Shown piece after piece: positions 42,390 through 51,370 of a DNA stretch of 64,000 nucleotides. This DNA comes from Pseudobutyrivibrio xylanivorans (lineage in GTDB: Bacteria > Bacillota > Clostridia > Lachnospirales > Lachnospiraceae), in assembly GCF_008935055.1 (NCBI RefSeq), contig NZ_CP043028.1, positions 695,501 to 759,500 on the forward strand, read 5' to 3'. Below the pieces are notes generated by a model. It did no database searches. It was not told the DNA's origin and worked only from the letters and a program-made list of their open reading frames with translations. Made by a program: the position numbers and the translations under genes. Numbering within the stretch: the first letter of the stretch is position 1; every line of letters starts with the position of its first letter.

Positions 42390-44653
42390 TAGATTTTACC
42401 ATTTCTCTTATGTAATGTAAAAAACAGGAAGATTATCCAACACACTGCGGAAATAGCTTCACCCGCTCTAAGCCCTGGTGTCACATAATCGAATACCACC
42501 TTGTGTTCTCCGGCAGGTACCTTTATAAGCATCATGCCACCGGACACAATGATGTCTGTCTCCTGCCCGTCCACTGTAGCTGTCCAGCCAGCGTCATAAG
42601 GAACACTAAAATATACATAAGTGTCCTTATCATATCCAGTGACACACTTCATGCCATGGCCATCCTTTTCAAAACCAAGAACAGCTCCATAGGTGTGTTC
42701 CACCACATAGTCATTTACTGATGTTTCAAAATCAATATTCTCAGCCTTCTTCTCAGGCAAATCACCTGCCACCTGAGCATACTGCTCCTTAGAAACCTCG
42801 TCTTCACTGATAACCACGCTATCCAAAAGAGCAATGGCTCTCTGATTTACATCAAGCCTTCTCAGCTCTTCTTCAGTGATGTAAGAATCCGCTGCAAAAC
42901 CAATTGGACATGCTCCACGCTCCATGAGATACATAGTCTCAAGGTTTGTAGGATACTCTGCTATACATGTTCCAGTTGGATCAAAGGACAGATAATACTT
43001 ACCTGCCAACAGCTCAGCCAGTCCTGGGATTTCATTCTTGGGCATAGCCGATTCCTGAGAATAATAATCAAATAAATCCTCAAAATCACGAATGCTGTTT
43101 GTATCTGTAGAAGACTGATTTGTAAAGCCTGCTACATGTGCAGTCATGCTGATAAGATTCATAGTATCGTTTAGTCTGTACTGATTATTAGGAAGCTCCA
43201 ACTGAGTTCCAACAAGAAATCTCTGCTTATAGGCCTGATATCCCATCCAGGCACTTCCTCTGTAGAAAAACATCACAGAAGCAAGAAGTACAAGAGCACA
43301 TGCTGATGTACCTGCAAACATTCTCTTATAAACCTGACTATCGTTGATTACAAAAATAGCTGTGAGAATAGCTCCACCAACAGCTATGGTAATCCATGCA
43401 AATAATTTTATATATGAATTAATCCATACTCTGTCTCCCACCTGGCCTGCATTGAAAGCAAATAGTACTGCAATAAATATAGCGATAAAACAGATATAGA
43501 TTCCCGTACCAAGCTTCACAGCTTTAGCATCTGGTTCCTCCAGCATTCTAATAGATGCAAGTACAGCCATAAGTGCAAACATATACCACCATCGCATCTG
43601 AGCCGCACTGTATAAATAAAACAAATCACTGAGAAGTGGAATAAAGCATGCCACTGCACAGCAAATAATAATCTTTGACAGCCAGTCTCTCTTCTTGATC
43701 AGATAAGCAATAACCATCCCAAGACCTATCATTGGAAAGTAGAAACCATGGCTTGAAAATCTTGTCTCATAGATAGAACTCATTACAGTCATAGGTTCTC
43801 CTGGCAGCAACAGGTTCCTAATGATGTACATGTACTCGCTAAGGTCTGTTGTCAGCATTGACAGAAAGCCCTTGAAATTACCTGTACGTGGATTCCCTGA
43901 TACAAAAATAATATTAGGCACAAATATGATTGCAGCCATACCCACGCCAAAGATTCCGCAACCTACACACTTTATGGCATCCATTGCCATTGCTTTGATA
44001 TCGCGGCTTCCAAATCTGCAAATATAATAAATTACAAGGAAAACTACTTCTCCTACGAAGAAGAAATAATTAACTATGCAATTTAAAAATATCGTAAAGA
44101 CGAAGAACTTATAATCCTTTTTCTCCTTGTAACGCTCCAGTCCTATCAGAAGAAGCGGGAAGAAACAGATCGCTTCGTGGAAATGATAATAAACCATGTT
44201 TACAAGTGAATAGCCACAGAATGCATAGAGCACTGAGCCAAGCACTGCCCACTTACTGTCATTTACAAATCTTCTAAGGTATAGGCAGGAGAAAACACCT
44301 GCAAAAGAAAACTTAAGCATGAATATCCAGGCTACGATATATGGGAAAGCGTTTGCTGGGAACAGCATACTAAGCCAGAAGAATGGGCTTCCAAGCTCAT
44401 AAAAGCTGAATCCATCCATTGTAGATGTACCAAGATCAATATCCCAGCTAAAACCACTGATACCACTATCTAAAAGTGCATTGTGCAAGCCAATGGTAAA
44501 TGGGATTTGCTGGTCGTTAAAATCGTTTGTTAACACAAAAAAGCCTTCTCCCTTAATTACAAAAGGTAAAAAAGAGAGAAAAGCTATTATAAAACAAATT
44601 ATTCCGGATTTTACAAAATCCTTTTTAAAGAAGTCTTTAATTTTCGTACTCAT
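42389..44653 (-). CDS. YfhO family membrane protein
   Basis: This is a 754-residue protein with about 13 helices and a soluble C-terminal half of the outer region (about 480-720). The first loop GFFVLTNDFNDQQIPF, then LDLG-type segments (SWDIDLGTSTMDGFSFYELGSPFFWLSMLFP), are typical of YfhO. YfhO proteins are GT-C-type transferases needed for glycosylating teichoic acids, with a lipid-linked sugar made by a GT2 partner. The end has the FDYVTPGLRAGEAIS segment before the last helix. It overlaps the PLP decarboxylase gene by 17 bases, so both are in one transcript. Confidence 0.85.
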   Translation of the reverse strand: MSTKIKDFFKKDFVKSGIICFIIAFLSFLPFVIKGEGFFVLTNDFNDQQIPFTIGLHNALLDSGISGFSWDIDLGTSTMDGFSFYELGSPFFWLSMLFPANAFPYIVAWIFMLKFSFAGVFSCLYLRRFVNDSKWAVLGSVLYAFCGYSLVNMVYYHFHEAICFFPLLLIGLERYKEKKDYKFFVFTIFLNCIVNYFFFVGEVVFLVIYYICRFGSRDIKAMAMDAIKCVGCGIFGVGMAAIIFVPNIIFVSGNPRTGNFKGFLSMLTTDLSEYMYIIRNLLLPGEPMTVMSSIYETRFSSHGFYFPMIGLGMVIAYLIKKRDWLSKIIICCAVACFIPLLSDLFYLYSAAQMRWWYMFALMAVLASIRMLEEPDAKAVKLGTGIYICFIAIFIAVLFAFNAGQVGDRVWINSYIKLFAWITIAVGGAILTAIFVINDSQVYKRMFAGTSACALVLLASVMFFYRGSAWMGYQAYKQRFLVGTQLELPNNQYRLNDTMNLISMTAHVAGFTNQSSTDTNSIRDFEDLFDYYSQESAMPKNEIPGLAELLAGKYYLSFDPTGTCIAEYPTNLETMYLMERGACPIGFAADSYITEEELRRLDVNQRAIALLDSVVISEDEVSKEQYAQVAGDLPEKKAENIDFETSVNDYVVEHTYGAVLGFEKDGHGMKCVTGYDKDTYVYFSVPYDAGWTATVDGQETDIIVSGGMMLIKVPAGEHKVVFDYVTPGLRAGEAISAVCWIIFLFFTLHKRNGKI

Positions 44654-45770
44654 TATTAAATCGATATGACTCCATTCCTTCTCTTAAAAGTTTGAGACCC
44701 ATATCCTTGCTCTCTGCATAAACGCAAGGCATACGACGGGACAGGAATAGATTTGGCGCCTCAGTAATAGAATAAGCACCACATCTATTAAAGGTAAGCA
44801 CATCACCCTCTTCTAAAGAAGGAAGCTCAACCTCGCGAACAAGCACATCTGCAGTAGTACAAAGGCTACCAACAATACAATACTTATCCTTTGCTGGTCT
44901 TGTAGTGCTAACGGAAATCTCAGGAATCTTCATACCCTGAATCTGACCAAAATAATTCAGATGATGGATACCACCATCCACGATTACATAGTTAACACCC
45001 TTTGATGGCTTAATCTCCTTGACTGTAGTCTCAAAACGTCCACAGGTGCTGGCGATAAATCTGCCCATTTCTATACCAAGCTTAACAGATTCCTTGAAAT
45101 CTGTGATAGCTTCCATGGCAACTGCGAAATTCTCAAAATCCTTATCATCAGAAGGTGAATCGAAATACTCGATACCTGCTCCAGGACCAAACTCTAGGAA
45201 ATCTATGCTGATACCAAGCTCCTTTGCAGCATCAAAAAGCCCATGAACATTAGCCCTATCTGCCTCGAACTTAGCACTACGCACCTTCTGTGTGCCTGAG
45301 AAATAGTGAATGCCTGCAAAATCCACGTGTGGATACTCTGAAAGAGTCTTCAATAATTCAACAACTGTGTCCTGATCCATACCAAACTGATTTCCACTGG
45401 TAAGACGAAGAAGTACCTTTGCATGGCAATCCTTTTCAGCGCATACCTTTTCAATAAGGCGAAGCTGACGAGGGCTCTCGGCAGTGATAATATCCACGCC
45501 GTACTCAACAGCCTCTGTGATATCCCATTCTTCCTTTAAAAGACCTGAATAAATAATCTTTACAGGTGGAACAGAAGCGGCCTTACAAATAGAAAGCTCG
45601 CCAGGAGAACAAACCTCCAAATGACGAACCATATCAATAATATAAGGCACCAAAAAAGGGTTAGCCTTTATTGAATAGGTTAACTCTATTTCTGGGATGA
45701 GGGACTTAATTCTGTCCACTCTCTCCTGCAATATATCGATGTTAAAAATATATGCTGGTGTATTAATCAT
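44637..45770 (-). CDS. PLP-dependent decarboxylase, fold type III (BtrK / LysA-like)
   Basis: This is a 377-residue alanine-racemase-fold decarboxylase. The PLP Lys is K35 in TYSIKANPF. HYFSGTQ, FLEFGPGAGIEYF, EMGRFIAS and VDGGIHH follow, then the active-site Cys304 in VGSLCTTADVL and the closing CGAYSITEAPNLFL. The family includes diaminopimelate and ornithine decarboxylases. It also includes BtrK, which decarboxylates glutamate bound to a carrier protein, and the decarboxylases of exosortase-A loci. Its start overlaps the carrier-protein stop (TAATG), so the substrate is probably an amino acid attached to that carrier. The amino acid cannot be deduced. Free-amino-acid decarboxylation is the alternative. 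Confidence 0.85.
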   Translation of the reverse strand: MINTPAYIFNIDILQERVDRIKSLIPEIELTYSIKANPFLVPYIIDMVRHLEVCSPGELSICKAASVPPVKIIYSGLLKEEWDITEAVEYGVDIITAESPRQLRLIEKVCAEKDCHAKVLLRLTSGNQFGMDQDTVVELLKTLSEYPHVDFAGIHYFSGTQKVRSAKFEADRANVHGLFDAAKELGISIDFLEFGPGAGIEYFDSPSDDKDFENFAVAMEAITDFKESVKLGIEMGRFIASTCGRFETTVKEIKPSKGVNYVIVDGGIHHLNYFGQIQGMKIPEISVSTTRPAKDKYCIVGSLCTTADVLVREVELPSLEEGDVLTFNRCGAYSITEAPNLFLSRRMPCVYAESKDMGLKLLREGMESYRFNNEYEN

Positions 45771-45997
45771 TATTTCTTTAATGTCTCCACTAATGAAACC
45801 ATAGCATCAAGCGAATTAAAGTGTGCTGCTGTAAGATACTGTGGCTCAACCTCAATATCAAACTCTGACTCAAACTGTGCAATAATTGCAACGATGTCGA
45901 AAGACTCTAAAACACCGCCGTCTACTAAATTATCCTCTGTAGCGTAATCAATGTCTGGCCTTACGCCCTCTAAAATATCAAGAACTTTATCCTTCAT
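45770..45997 (-). CDS. Acyl/peptidyl carrier protein (DltC-like)
   Basis: This is a 75-residue acidic four-helix carrier. The phosphopantetheine site is Ser32 in DGGVLESFDIVAII, in the LDSF-like form found in DltC and BtrI-like carriers. I use ATG 45997, which has AAAGGA 9 bases upstream; the frame also runs back to a TTG that overlaps this ribosome site. It overlaps the ligase gene by 11 bases and the decarboxylase gene by one. The carrier needs a phosphopantetheinyl transferase encoded elsewhere. It should hold the amino acid loaded by the ligase. Confidence 0.9.
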   Translation of the reverse strand: MKDKVLDILEGVRPDIDYATEDNLVDGGVLESFDIVAIIAQFESEFDIEVEPQYLTAAHFNSLDAMVSLVETLKK

Positions 45998-47513
45998 TAC
46001 TATACATCCTTTCAAGTTCCTTTAAATCTATTTTACTATTTGGCAACTTTGGAAGGGCTTCTAAATTAATCATTTTTCTAGGCACCATAAAACCTGGAAT
46101 GATTCCTCTTAAGCCCGCAGAAAGCTCCTTAATTGTTGCCTCGCCAACATAGTATAGCACAAGAACTTCATTTTTTGCATCATAAATTACAGCGTTCTCT
46201 CCAACGCCGGCTATATTAGATGCTGCTGCCTCGATTTCATCAAGCTCTACACGATGTCCCATATGCTTAATCTGGCGATCCTTACGTCCGTGGAACTCAA
46301 TATTTCCATCAGGAAGAATCCTGCCCACATCACCAGTCTTGTAAATCAGCTCTCTATATCTGTTATTGAGCGGATTCTGAATGAAATCCTGATTTGTTCG
46401 CTCTAAATTCTTGTAGTAACCAAGTGCGAGTGTTGGACCTGTAACACAGATTTCACCAAGCTCACCTGCTGCTGGCTCCTTACCATCCTCATCGATAAGG
46501 ATGATTTTATAATCATCATAAGCCTTTCCGATTGGAACACTTTCGTAATCCATTGTATGCTCATCTACCACATAGTATGTGCAAGAAGCTGTAGCCTCTG
46601 TAGGACCATACTGATTTACAAAAAGTGCATTTGGAAGATTGCTTATCCAGTATTCAAGAACTGGCTTTGTCATAACTGAGCCTGAGAAGCACACCTTATT
46701 TACAGTTTTAAGTGTGTCGTTCTTGAAGGCATGGAGTGTATCCAAAAGTGTCATTGATGATGATGTCCATCCGATTGATGTGACACCCGCGTTATTTAAT
46801 GCATCAAAAAGCTTATTAGGCTGCATAAAGAATTCCTTTGGGGTAAGGAATGATGATGCGCCTGTATATAATGGAATGTAGATATCTCTGATTGCTGCGA
46901 TGTAATCAAGTGGCGACTGATTGCCAAGAATATCTTCATTTGTGATTCCCATAACCTTTACATAGGCTCTGATGTAGCAGATTACGTTTCGGTGGCTTGC
47001 AATAACGCCCTTTGGTACTCCGCTTGAACCTGATGTGTAGATGATGTAAAGAGGATCTAACTCTGTCATCTTCTCTCTTACTTCATCAAGCTTTGGCTGA
47101 TCAACAGGTGCCTTTTCAAGCTCCTCCACTGTGAGAACCTTCACATCTGCCTTGCCTACCTGCTCTAAGATTCCCTGAACCTTTTCCTTTAAAGCCTCGC
47201 TTGTTACTACAGCCTGTGGCTCAAGATTTGTAAAGATTGAATCTAGTCTCTTGATAGGAAGTGTAACATCCACAGGAGCATAAATTCTTCCTGAGTATGC
47301 CACACCAAGATAACTGGCAATCATCTTTGGCTCCTTGCCCATCACTACTGCAATTGGACCCTCTGGAAGATTAGCATTTAAAATCGCAGAGCCAACACTC
47401 TTTGCAATGTCGCTAACCTGTGAAAATGTAAGACTGTAGTCTAAATTTGAATATACTGTTTTTTCTGGATATTTTTCTGTGCTATTTTCTAGCCATTCTA
47501 ATATATTTTTCAT
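45987..47513 (-). CDS. Amino acid adenylation ligase (DltA-like, AMP-forming)
   Basis: This is a 508-residue stand-alone adenylation enzyme. The ATP loop YTSGSSGVPKG is at about 159-169, followed by NQYGPTEAT, YKTGDVGR, GRKDRQIKHMGHRVE, and the end Lys K494 in NSKIDLK. The family activates a carboxylate as AMP ester and loads it on a carrier protein. The real start is ATG 47513 with AGGAAAG upstream; the frame extends far into the upstream gene but that part is a shadow. With the carrier and the PLP decarboxylase it matches the BtrJ/BtrI/BtrK logic and the ligase/carrier/decarboxylase triad of exosortase-A loci. Substrate is undetermined. Confidence 0.9.
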   Translation of the reverse strand: MKNILEWLENSTEKYPEKTVYSNLDYSLTFSQVSDIAKSVGSAILNANLPEGPIAVVMGKEPKMIASYLGVAYSGRIYAPVDVTLPIKRLDSIFTNLEPQAVVTSEALKEKVQGILEQVGKADVKVLTVEELEKAPVDQPKLDEVREKMTELDPLYIIYTSGSSGVPKGVIASHRNVICYIRAYVKVMGITNEDILGNQSPLDYIAAIRDIYIPLYTGASSFLTPKEFFMQPNKLFDALNNAGVTSIGWTSSSMTLLDTLHAFKNDTLKTVNKVCFSGSVMTKPVLEYWISNLPNALFVNQYGPTEATASCTYYVVDEHTMDYESVPIGKAYDDYKIILIDEDGKEPAAGELGEICVTGPTLALGYYKNLERTNQDFIQNPLNNRYRELIYKTGDVGRILPDGNIEFHGRKDRQIKHMGHRVELDEIEAAASNIAGVGENAVIYDAKNEVLVLYYVGEATIKELSAGLRGIIPGFMVPRKMINLEALPKLPNSKIDLKELERMYSNEG

Positions 47514-47521
47514 TTTCTTTC

Positions 47522-48415
47522 CTACTTCTGAAAACTCTTCTTTAAAATTGGAATAGGCTTTGCCAAATTTCCAAATACTGTTTCGCCATCTTTTACTGCT
47601 CGTCCAACAACTGAGCCCATACCAACTGTAACATTCTTTCCAATATTGATACGATTCTTTACGTTGGCGCCTACGCCGATAAATGTGTTCTCTCCAACAT
47701 CTACGAAACCTGCAAGTGTAGCCTGTGCAGCCATACATACATTTTTATGAAGGACAGATTCATGTCCAATACTAACAAGGTTATCAAGCTTTACATTGTC
47801 CCCAATAACTGTATCACCACAAGTAGCAAGCTCAATAACATCGCAAGCGCCAAGCTCTACGTTGTTTCCAATAACAACTCGTCCAAGTGAAGGCATAGAA
47901 ATCAAATCACCATTTGGATCCTTAGCCTTTGTGAAGGAATTACATCCTACAACAACGTTTTCATTGCAAAGGAAGTTGTCACCGATTGTAGCATGCTTAA
48001 TCTTTGAACCAGGAAGAATAAGTGCATTGTTTCCAATATGTACGTTAGGTCCGATAAAGCAGCCCGGGTAAATTGTGCAGTTCTCGCCAATGGTAGAATC
48101 TGAAGTGATGTAGTAGCCTTCTTCTTCAAAGAACTCTGGAAGAGGCATTCTCACATCTCTGTACTCCATAGCAAATAACGCATATTCGTACTGAGGATAC
48201 TCACAGAACACCACGTGATTATTCTCAAGAATCTCCTTTGAAAAAGTGATATTGTCTTCTGCAAAAACAAGACAATCCTTATGTCCCTCTAGGAAAGCTC
48301 CAAGGTGTTCAACCTGCTTCTTGATAAACATAAATGTGTTATCAACTGGCTCTCCGACATAAGAAGTGCCGTTCAGGGTTTCTATAAACTTTGCTTTTTC
48401 TTCTGCTGTTAACAT
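47522..48415 (-). CDS. LpxD-like left-handed beta-helix acyltransferase
   Basis: This is a 297-residue hexapeptide-repeat acyltransferase. A small N-terminal domain (1-100) leads into beta-helix repeats (about 105-280) such as IGPNVHIGNNALILPGSKI. The segment DNLVSIGHESVLH holds H218 at the place of the LpxD catalytic His, and the end GNLAKPIPIL is also LpxD-like. LpxD uses acyl-ACP to N-acylate UDP-glucosamine derivatives. Here the next gene makes a carrier-loading ligase, so this enzyme may put the carrier-bound group on an amino sugar nucleotide. It is not lipid A synthesis, since no other lipid A gene is seen. GAGGTAAG precedes the ATG. Confidence 0.8.
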   Translation of the reverse strand: MLTAEEKAKFIETLNGTSYVGEPVDNTFMFIKKQVEHLGAFLEGHKDCLVFAEDNITFSKEILENNHVVFCEYPQYEYALFAMEYRDVRMPLPEFFEEEGYYITSDSTIGENCTIYPGCFIGPNVHIGNNALILPGSKIKHATIGDNFLCNENVVVGCNSFTKAKDPNGDLISMPSLGRVVIGNNVELGACDVIELATCGDTVIGDNVKLDNLVSIGHESVLHKNVCMAAQATLAGFVDVGENTFIGVGANVKNRINIGKNVTVGMGSVVGRAVKDGETVFGNLAKPIPILKKSFQK

Positions 48416-48446
48416 AATCTTACCTCATTTAAAAAGTTGATTATAC

Positions 48447-50324
48447 CTATCTATATAATTCCAATTTACCAGCATCCTTATTATATGTATAAATGGAACC
48501 TGATAAAATATTGCCTTCTTCAAAAAGCTCCATGTAGTTTGTTGTCAGACATTCATTTATATCATACACAGCCACATAATCAAACTCTGAAGTGATAATT
48601 GCCTGAAGATCATCCACACTAATAATAGAACTTCCATCCTCAGGTGTATTGTTTGGGAAATATCCATTACTCTGATCAATTACCCTTGGCTTTGAAAATG
48701 TATTTAACATGGCTGGAATAATATCCTGACCATCATTTATAACCACAAGGATTCTGGCATTATCCTCACAGTTCTCATTAATCTTTGACGCAAGCAAATC
48801 AACATTGTATCTATATTTCTGAGAATCTTCAACTGATTGTTTGCTGGTATAGTAAACTATATTGTCCTTTTGGCTGTGATAAACACTTGTAAGCATTCCC
48901 AAAGCAAGTACAACAGGAATCACCTTGCCATCTGCATCTATAAGCATATCCCTAAGCGTCCAGAACATCAGAAGTATTCCAGTTAAAAACATGATTCCAC
49001 AATATCTGTCAAAGGAAGCAAGGTTCAGTGCCTCATCCTCTGCAAATCTTGAAATATAAAGTGGAAACATTGAAAGAATGTAAAATACAATTACAACTCC
49101 GGGAATAACTGCTCCCGAAACAGCAGCTGACTTATTTAACTGCTTGCGCTTATAAAGACTCACATGCAAACAGATAAATCCAATCACAAATAGTGTCATT
49201 ATCGCTGCGTAATTAAAGCCTAGTCTCTCATAATATACGTATCTGTATGTGAGAGCATTTCTGAAATTCGTATATACGGTAGTGCAGAATTCATTTCCGT
49301 TTCCCTGAATTGTTTCAATGGTGCCCTTTAAATTAAAAGGCTGGCTGAACTTCTGCCCTGTATTTGAAACCTTCAACTCCAGTTTCCAAAGAAGCTTTGC
49401 TGCAGCCATAGCAATAATCGGCGCAAGTGGCCACACCAGCTGCTTCTTTCCAAATCCCTCTCGGGAAATGTAATCAACAAAATAATACAAGCCAATAAAC
49501 ATGGCAAGGTATATTCCAACATCCTTTGATAATACAAGCACTGCTGCAAGCATGGTCATGTAGACATTGTAAACCCAGTCCTTTTTCTTTGTAATGGAAA
49601 CAGCAGCAAAGCCACATCCACCAAGCACTCCAAGGAACGGATCAATATAAAGGGATGAATAAACATCCTTGAAAAACTGCAATGGTAAAATCAGACATAC
49701 CGGCCAGCTTATTACAATAACAAGCTTCTGCACCAGACTTCTGTCCTTCATCTTCAAAAATGGAAGCATGACAATTACTGCCAATAGCTGATAAGCAAAA
49801 TATGCTTTCCATTCTGAGAAGTCACCTGTGACCGTCATGTTTATCTTTTCCAAAAGATACTGAAAAAGTGACATGGCAGGTGGATAAGATGGGAATATTG
49901 CTCCGGAACCTTCTGCCGTTCCAAAGGCATCCATCCTTGTCATTATAACCACTGTGTCAAGCCAGTGGGAAAACTCATCAGTATGTATCGCCAATCTGTC
50001 CTGATTGTAATAAGCAATCATGGCTGAAATAATGGCAAATACAACAAATCCCGGAGTAACCAGATTAAATATCGAATCCTTTATCGAAACCTCTGACTTG
50101 CCCCGTATAATCCAGTAAATAGTGTAGCCGTACAAAACAGCTGCTACCAGACAAACGATAATCCAGCCAGCGCCAAGGATATTTATCATTCCTGTTAAAA
50201 ATAAAATCAGAATGATTCCCATTGCCAAAAGAGGCAGAGTCTCCTCAAAGGTTCTATTCAGTTTAAATGCTGCAAAAAAACTAAAGCTACAGATTACAGC
50301 TATAAACAATACAACTGCTACCAC
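48447..50324 (-). CDS. Polytopic GT-C-like membrane glycosyltransferase
   Basis: This is a 625-residue protein with about 13 helices and a soluble end (about 510-625). The outer loop NQDRLAIHTDEFSHWLDTVVIM carries acidic residues and a His, as expected at a GT-C catalytic site. GAIFPSYPPAMSLFQYLLEKI is another loop typical of such enzymes. The start is GTG at 50324, with AAGGAG five bases upstream. It directly follows the GT2-GtrA fusion, which can supply and flip a polyprenyl-phosphate sugar, so the pair may be a three-part glycosylation system in two genes. The family is not fully certain. Confidence 0.7.
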   Translation of the reverse strand: MVAVVLFIAVICSFSFFAAFKLNRTFEETLPLLAMGIILILFLTGMINILGAGWIIVCLVAAVLYGYTIYWIIRGKSEVSIKDSIFNLVTPGFVVFAIISAMIAYYNQDRLAIHTDEFSHWLDTVVIMTRMDAFGTAEGSGAIFPSYPPAMSLFQYLLEKINMTVTGDFSEWKAYFAYQLLAVIVMLPFLKMKDRSLVQKLVIVISWPVCLILPLQFFKDVYSSLYIDPFLGVLGGCGFAAVSITKKKDWVYNVYMTMLAAVLVLSKDVGIYLAMFIGLYYFVDYISREGFGKKQLVWPLAPIIAMAAAKLLWKLELKVSNTGQKFSQPFNLKGTIETIQGNGNEFCTTVYTNFRNALTYRYVYYERLGFNYAAIMTLFVIGFICLHVSLYKRKQLNKSAAVSGAVIPGVVIVFYILSMFPLYISRFAEDEALNLASFDRYCGIMFLTGILLMFWTLRDMLIDADGKVIPVVLALGMLTSVYHSQKDNIVYYTSKQSVEDSQKYRYNVDLLASKINENCEDNARILVVINDGQDIIPAMLNTFSKPRVIDQSNGYFPNNTPEDGSSIISVDDLQAIITSEFDYVAVYDINECLTTNYMELFEEGNILSGSIYTYNKDAGKLELYR

Positions 50325-50327
50325 TTT

Positions 50328-51365
50328 TTACTCCTTGGATTTAAAGATAATAGTTCTCTGAACAGTGTAGTTAAAGAGATACAAAATGATTTCAACTGGA
50401 ACCTTAATGATTACTGGTGCAATCATAGGAAGCATTGCTGAAAGATTAGTAACAGCCCAGCCTGAGATTGTTCCTGAAATCACTACAAGCACCAAATACT
50501 TTGCCAGCTCCACTGCTGTGTTGCCCTCGCCCTTAAACACCATCTTCTTATTCAAAGAGAAGTTTACAAGACATGAGCAGGCTCTTGCTATGTAAGTAGC
50601 AAGCATGATCTTTGCGCCACATGAGTGAGCAATGATAAATACAATATAATCAATCAATGCTGAAAACAGCGATGAGAATGAATATTTGATAATAATACTG
50701 TATATACGAATTGAATCCTTAACTGGATTGAAATGAGAAGACTCATTATTGTTCTCATATACAGTCTGGATTGTAACCTCCTGAACACCAATGCCATTTG
50801 CTTTCATGTCGAGGAACATGTTTGTCTCGTATTCGTATTTTTCTCCCTCGCACTTTGCTGCGATTTCAAGGAAGCTAAATGGAAGCCCGCGAAGTCCTGT
50901 CTGTGTATCGCTTACATCGATACCACAAGCCCACTTATATACCTTTCGGGAAATGCCATTTCCCATACGGCTTCTCCAAGGCACATTTCCTGTATCAAAC
51001 TTTCTACAGCCAAGCACCACATCATCTGGGTGCTGCTCCATGCAGTCTGCCACCTTTACAATATCCTCTGGACGATGCTGTCCATCAGCATCCACGGTGA
51101 TAATACCAGCCTTTACAAGCTCAGGATTAAGAAGTCCATAATTAATTGCAGATTTTAAGGCTCTGCCTTTTCCCTGATTAACAGCATGTGTGACAACAAT
51201 CGCTCCCATCTCCTTAAGCTTATTAAAGATAGGTGCATACTTTTCCTTGCCGCCATCATCTATTACCAAAACGTTCTCAAAAAGTGTAAGAATCTCCTCT
51301 GTGAGAGGCACAAGGCTCTCCAAAGGCTGATACGCTGGTATAACTATTAACTGTTGTTTCTTCAT
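50328..51365 (-). CDS. GT2 polyprenyl-phosphate glycosyltransferase fused to a GtrA-like domain
   Basis: This is a 345-residue two-part protein. Residues 1-215 are a GT2 enzyme of the DPM1 kind. They include VLVIDDGGKEK, VDADGQHRPED (the DxD-like metal site), SDTQTGLRGLP and FEY-type acceptor residues. Residues about 220-345 hold four hydrophobic helices of the GtrA type, with NFSLNKKMVFKG between helices 2 and 3. It should make a polyprenyl-phosphate sugar and help move it across the membrane. Such fusions feed GT-C transferases, here probably the downstream 48447-50324 product. GGAG precedes the ATG. Confidence 0.88.
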   Translation of the reverse strand: MKKQQLIVIPAYQPLESLVPLTEEILTLFENVLVIDDGGKEKYAPIFNKLKEMGAIVVTHAVNQGKGRALKSAINYGLLNPELVKAGIITVDADGQHRPEDIVKVADCMEQHPDDVVLGCRKFDTGNVPWRSRMGNGISRKVYKWACGIDVSDTQTGLRGLPFSFLEIAAKCEGEKYEYETNMFLDMKANGIGVQEVTIQTVYENNNESSHFNPVKDSIRIYSIIIKYSFSSLFSALIDYIVFIIAHSCGAKIMLATYIARACSCLVNFSLNKKMVFKGEGNTAVELAKYLVLVVISGTISGWAVTNLSAMLPMIAPVIIKVPVEIILYLFNYTVQRTIIFKSKE

Positions 51366-51370
51366 TCTAT

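Noticed and set aside
45987..47513. Teichoic acid D-alanylation operon (dlt)
   Set aside because: A DltA-like ligase and DltC-like carrier are present, but DltB and DltD are absent and a PLP decarboxylase takes their place.
47522..48415. Lipid A (lpxD) synthesis in a Gram-negative organism
   Set aside because: No other lipid A gene is near, the partners are a DltA-like ligase and carrier, and the general sequence character is that of a low-GC Firmicute.
50791..51141. Plus-strand frame of 116 codons inside the GT2-GtrA gene
   Set aside because: Antisense shadow of conserved GT2 sequence; no start site and Ser/Pro-rich composition typical of shadows.
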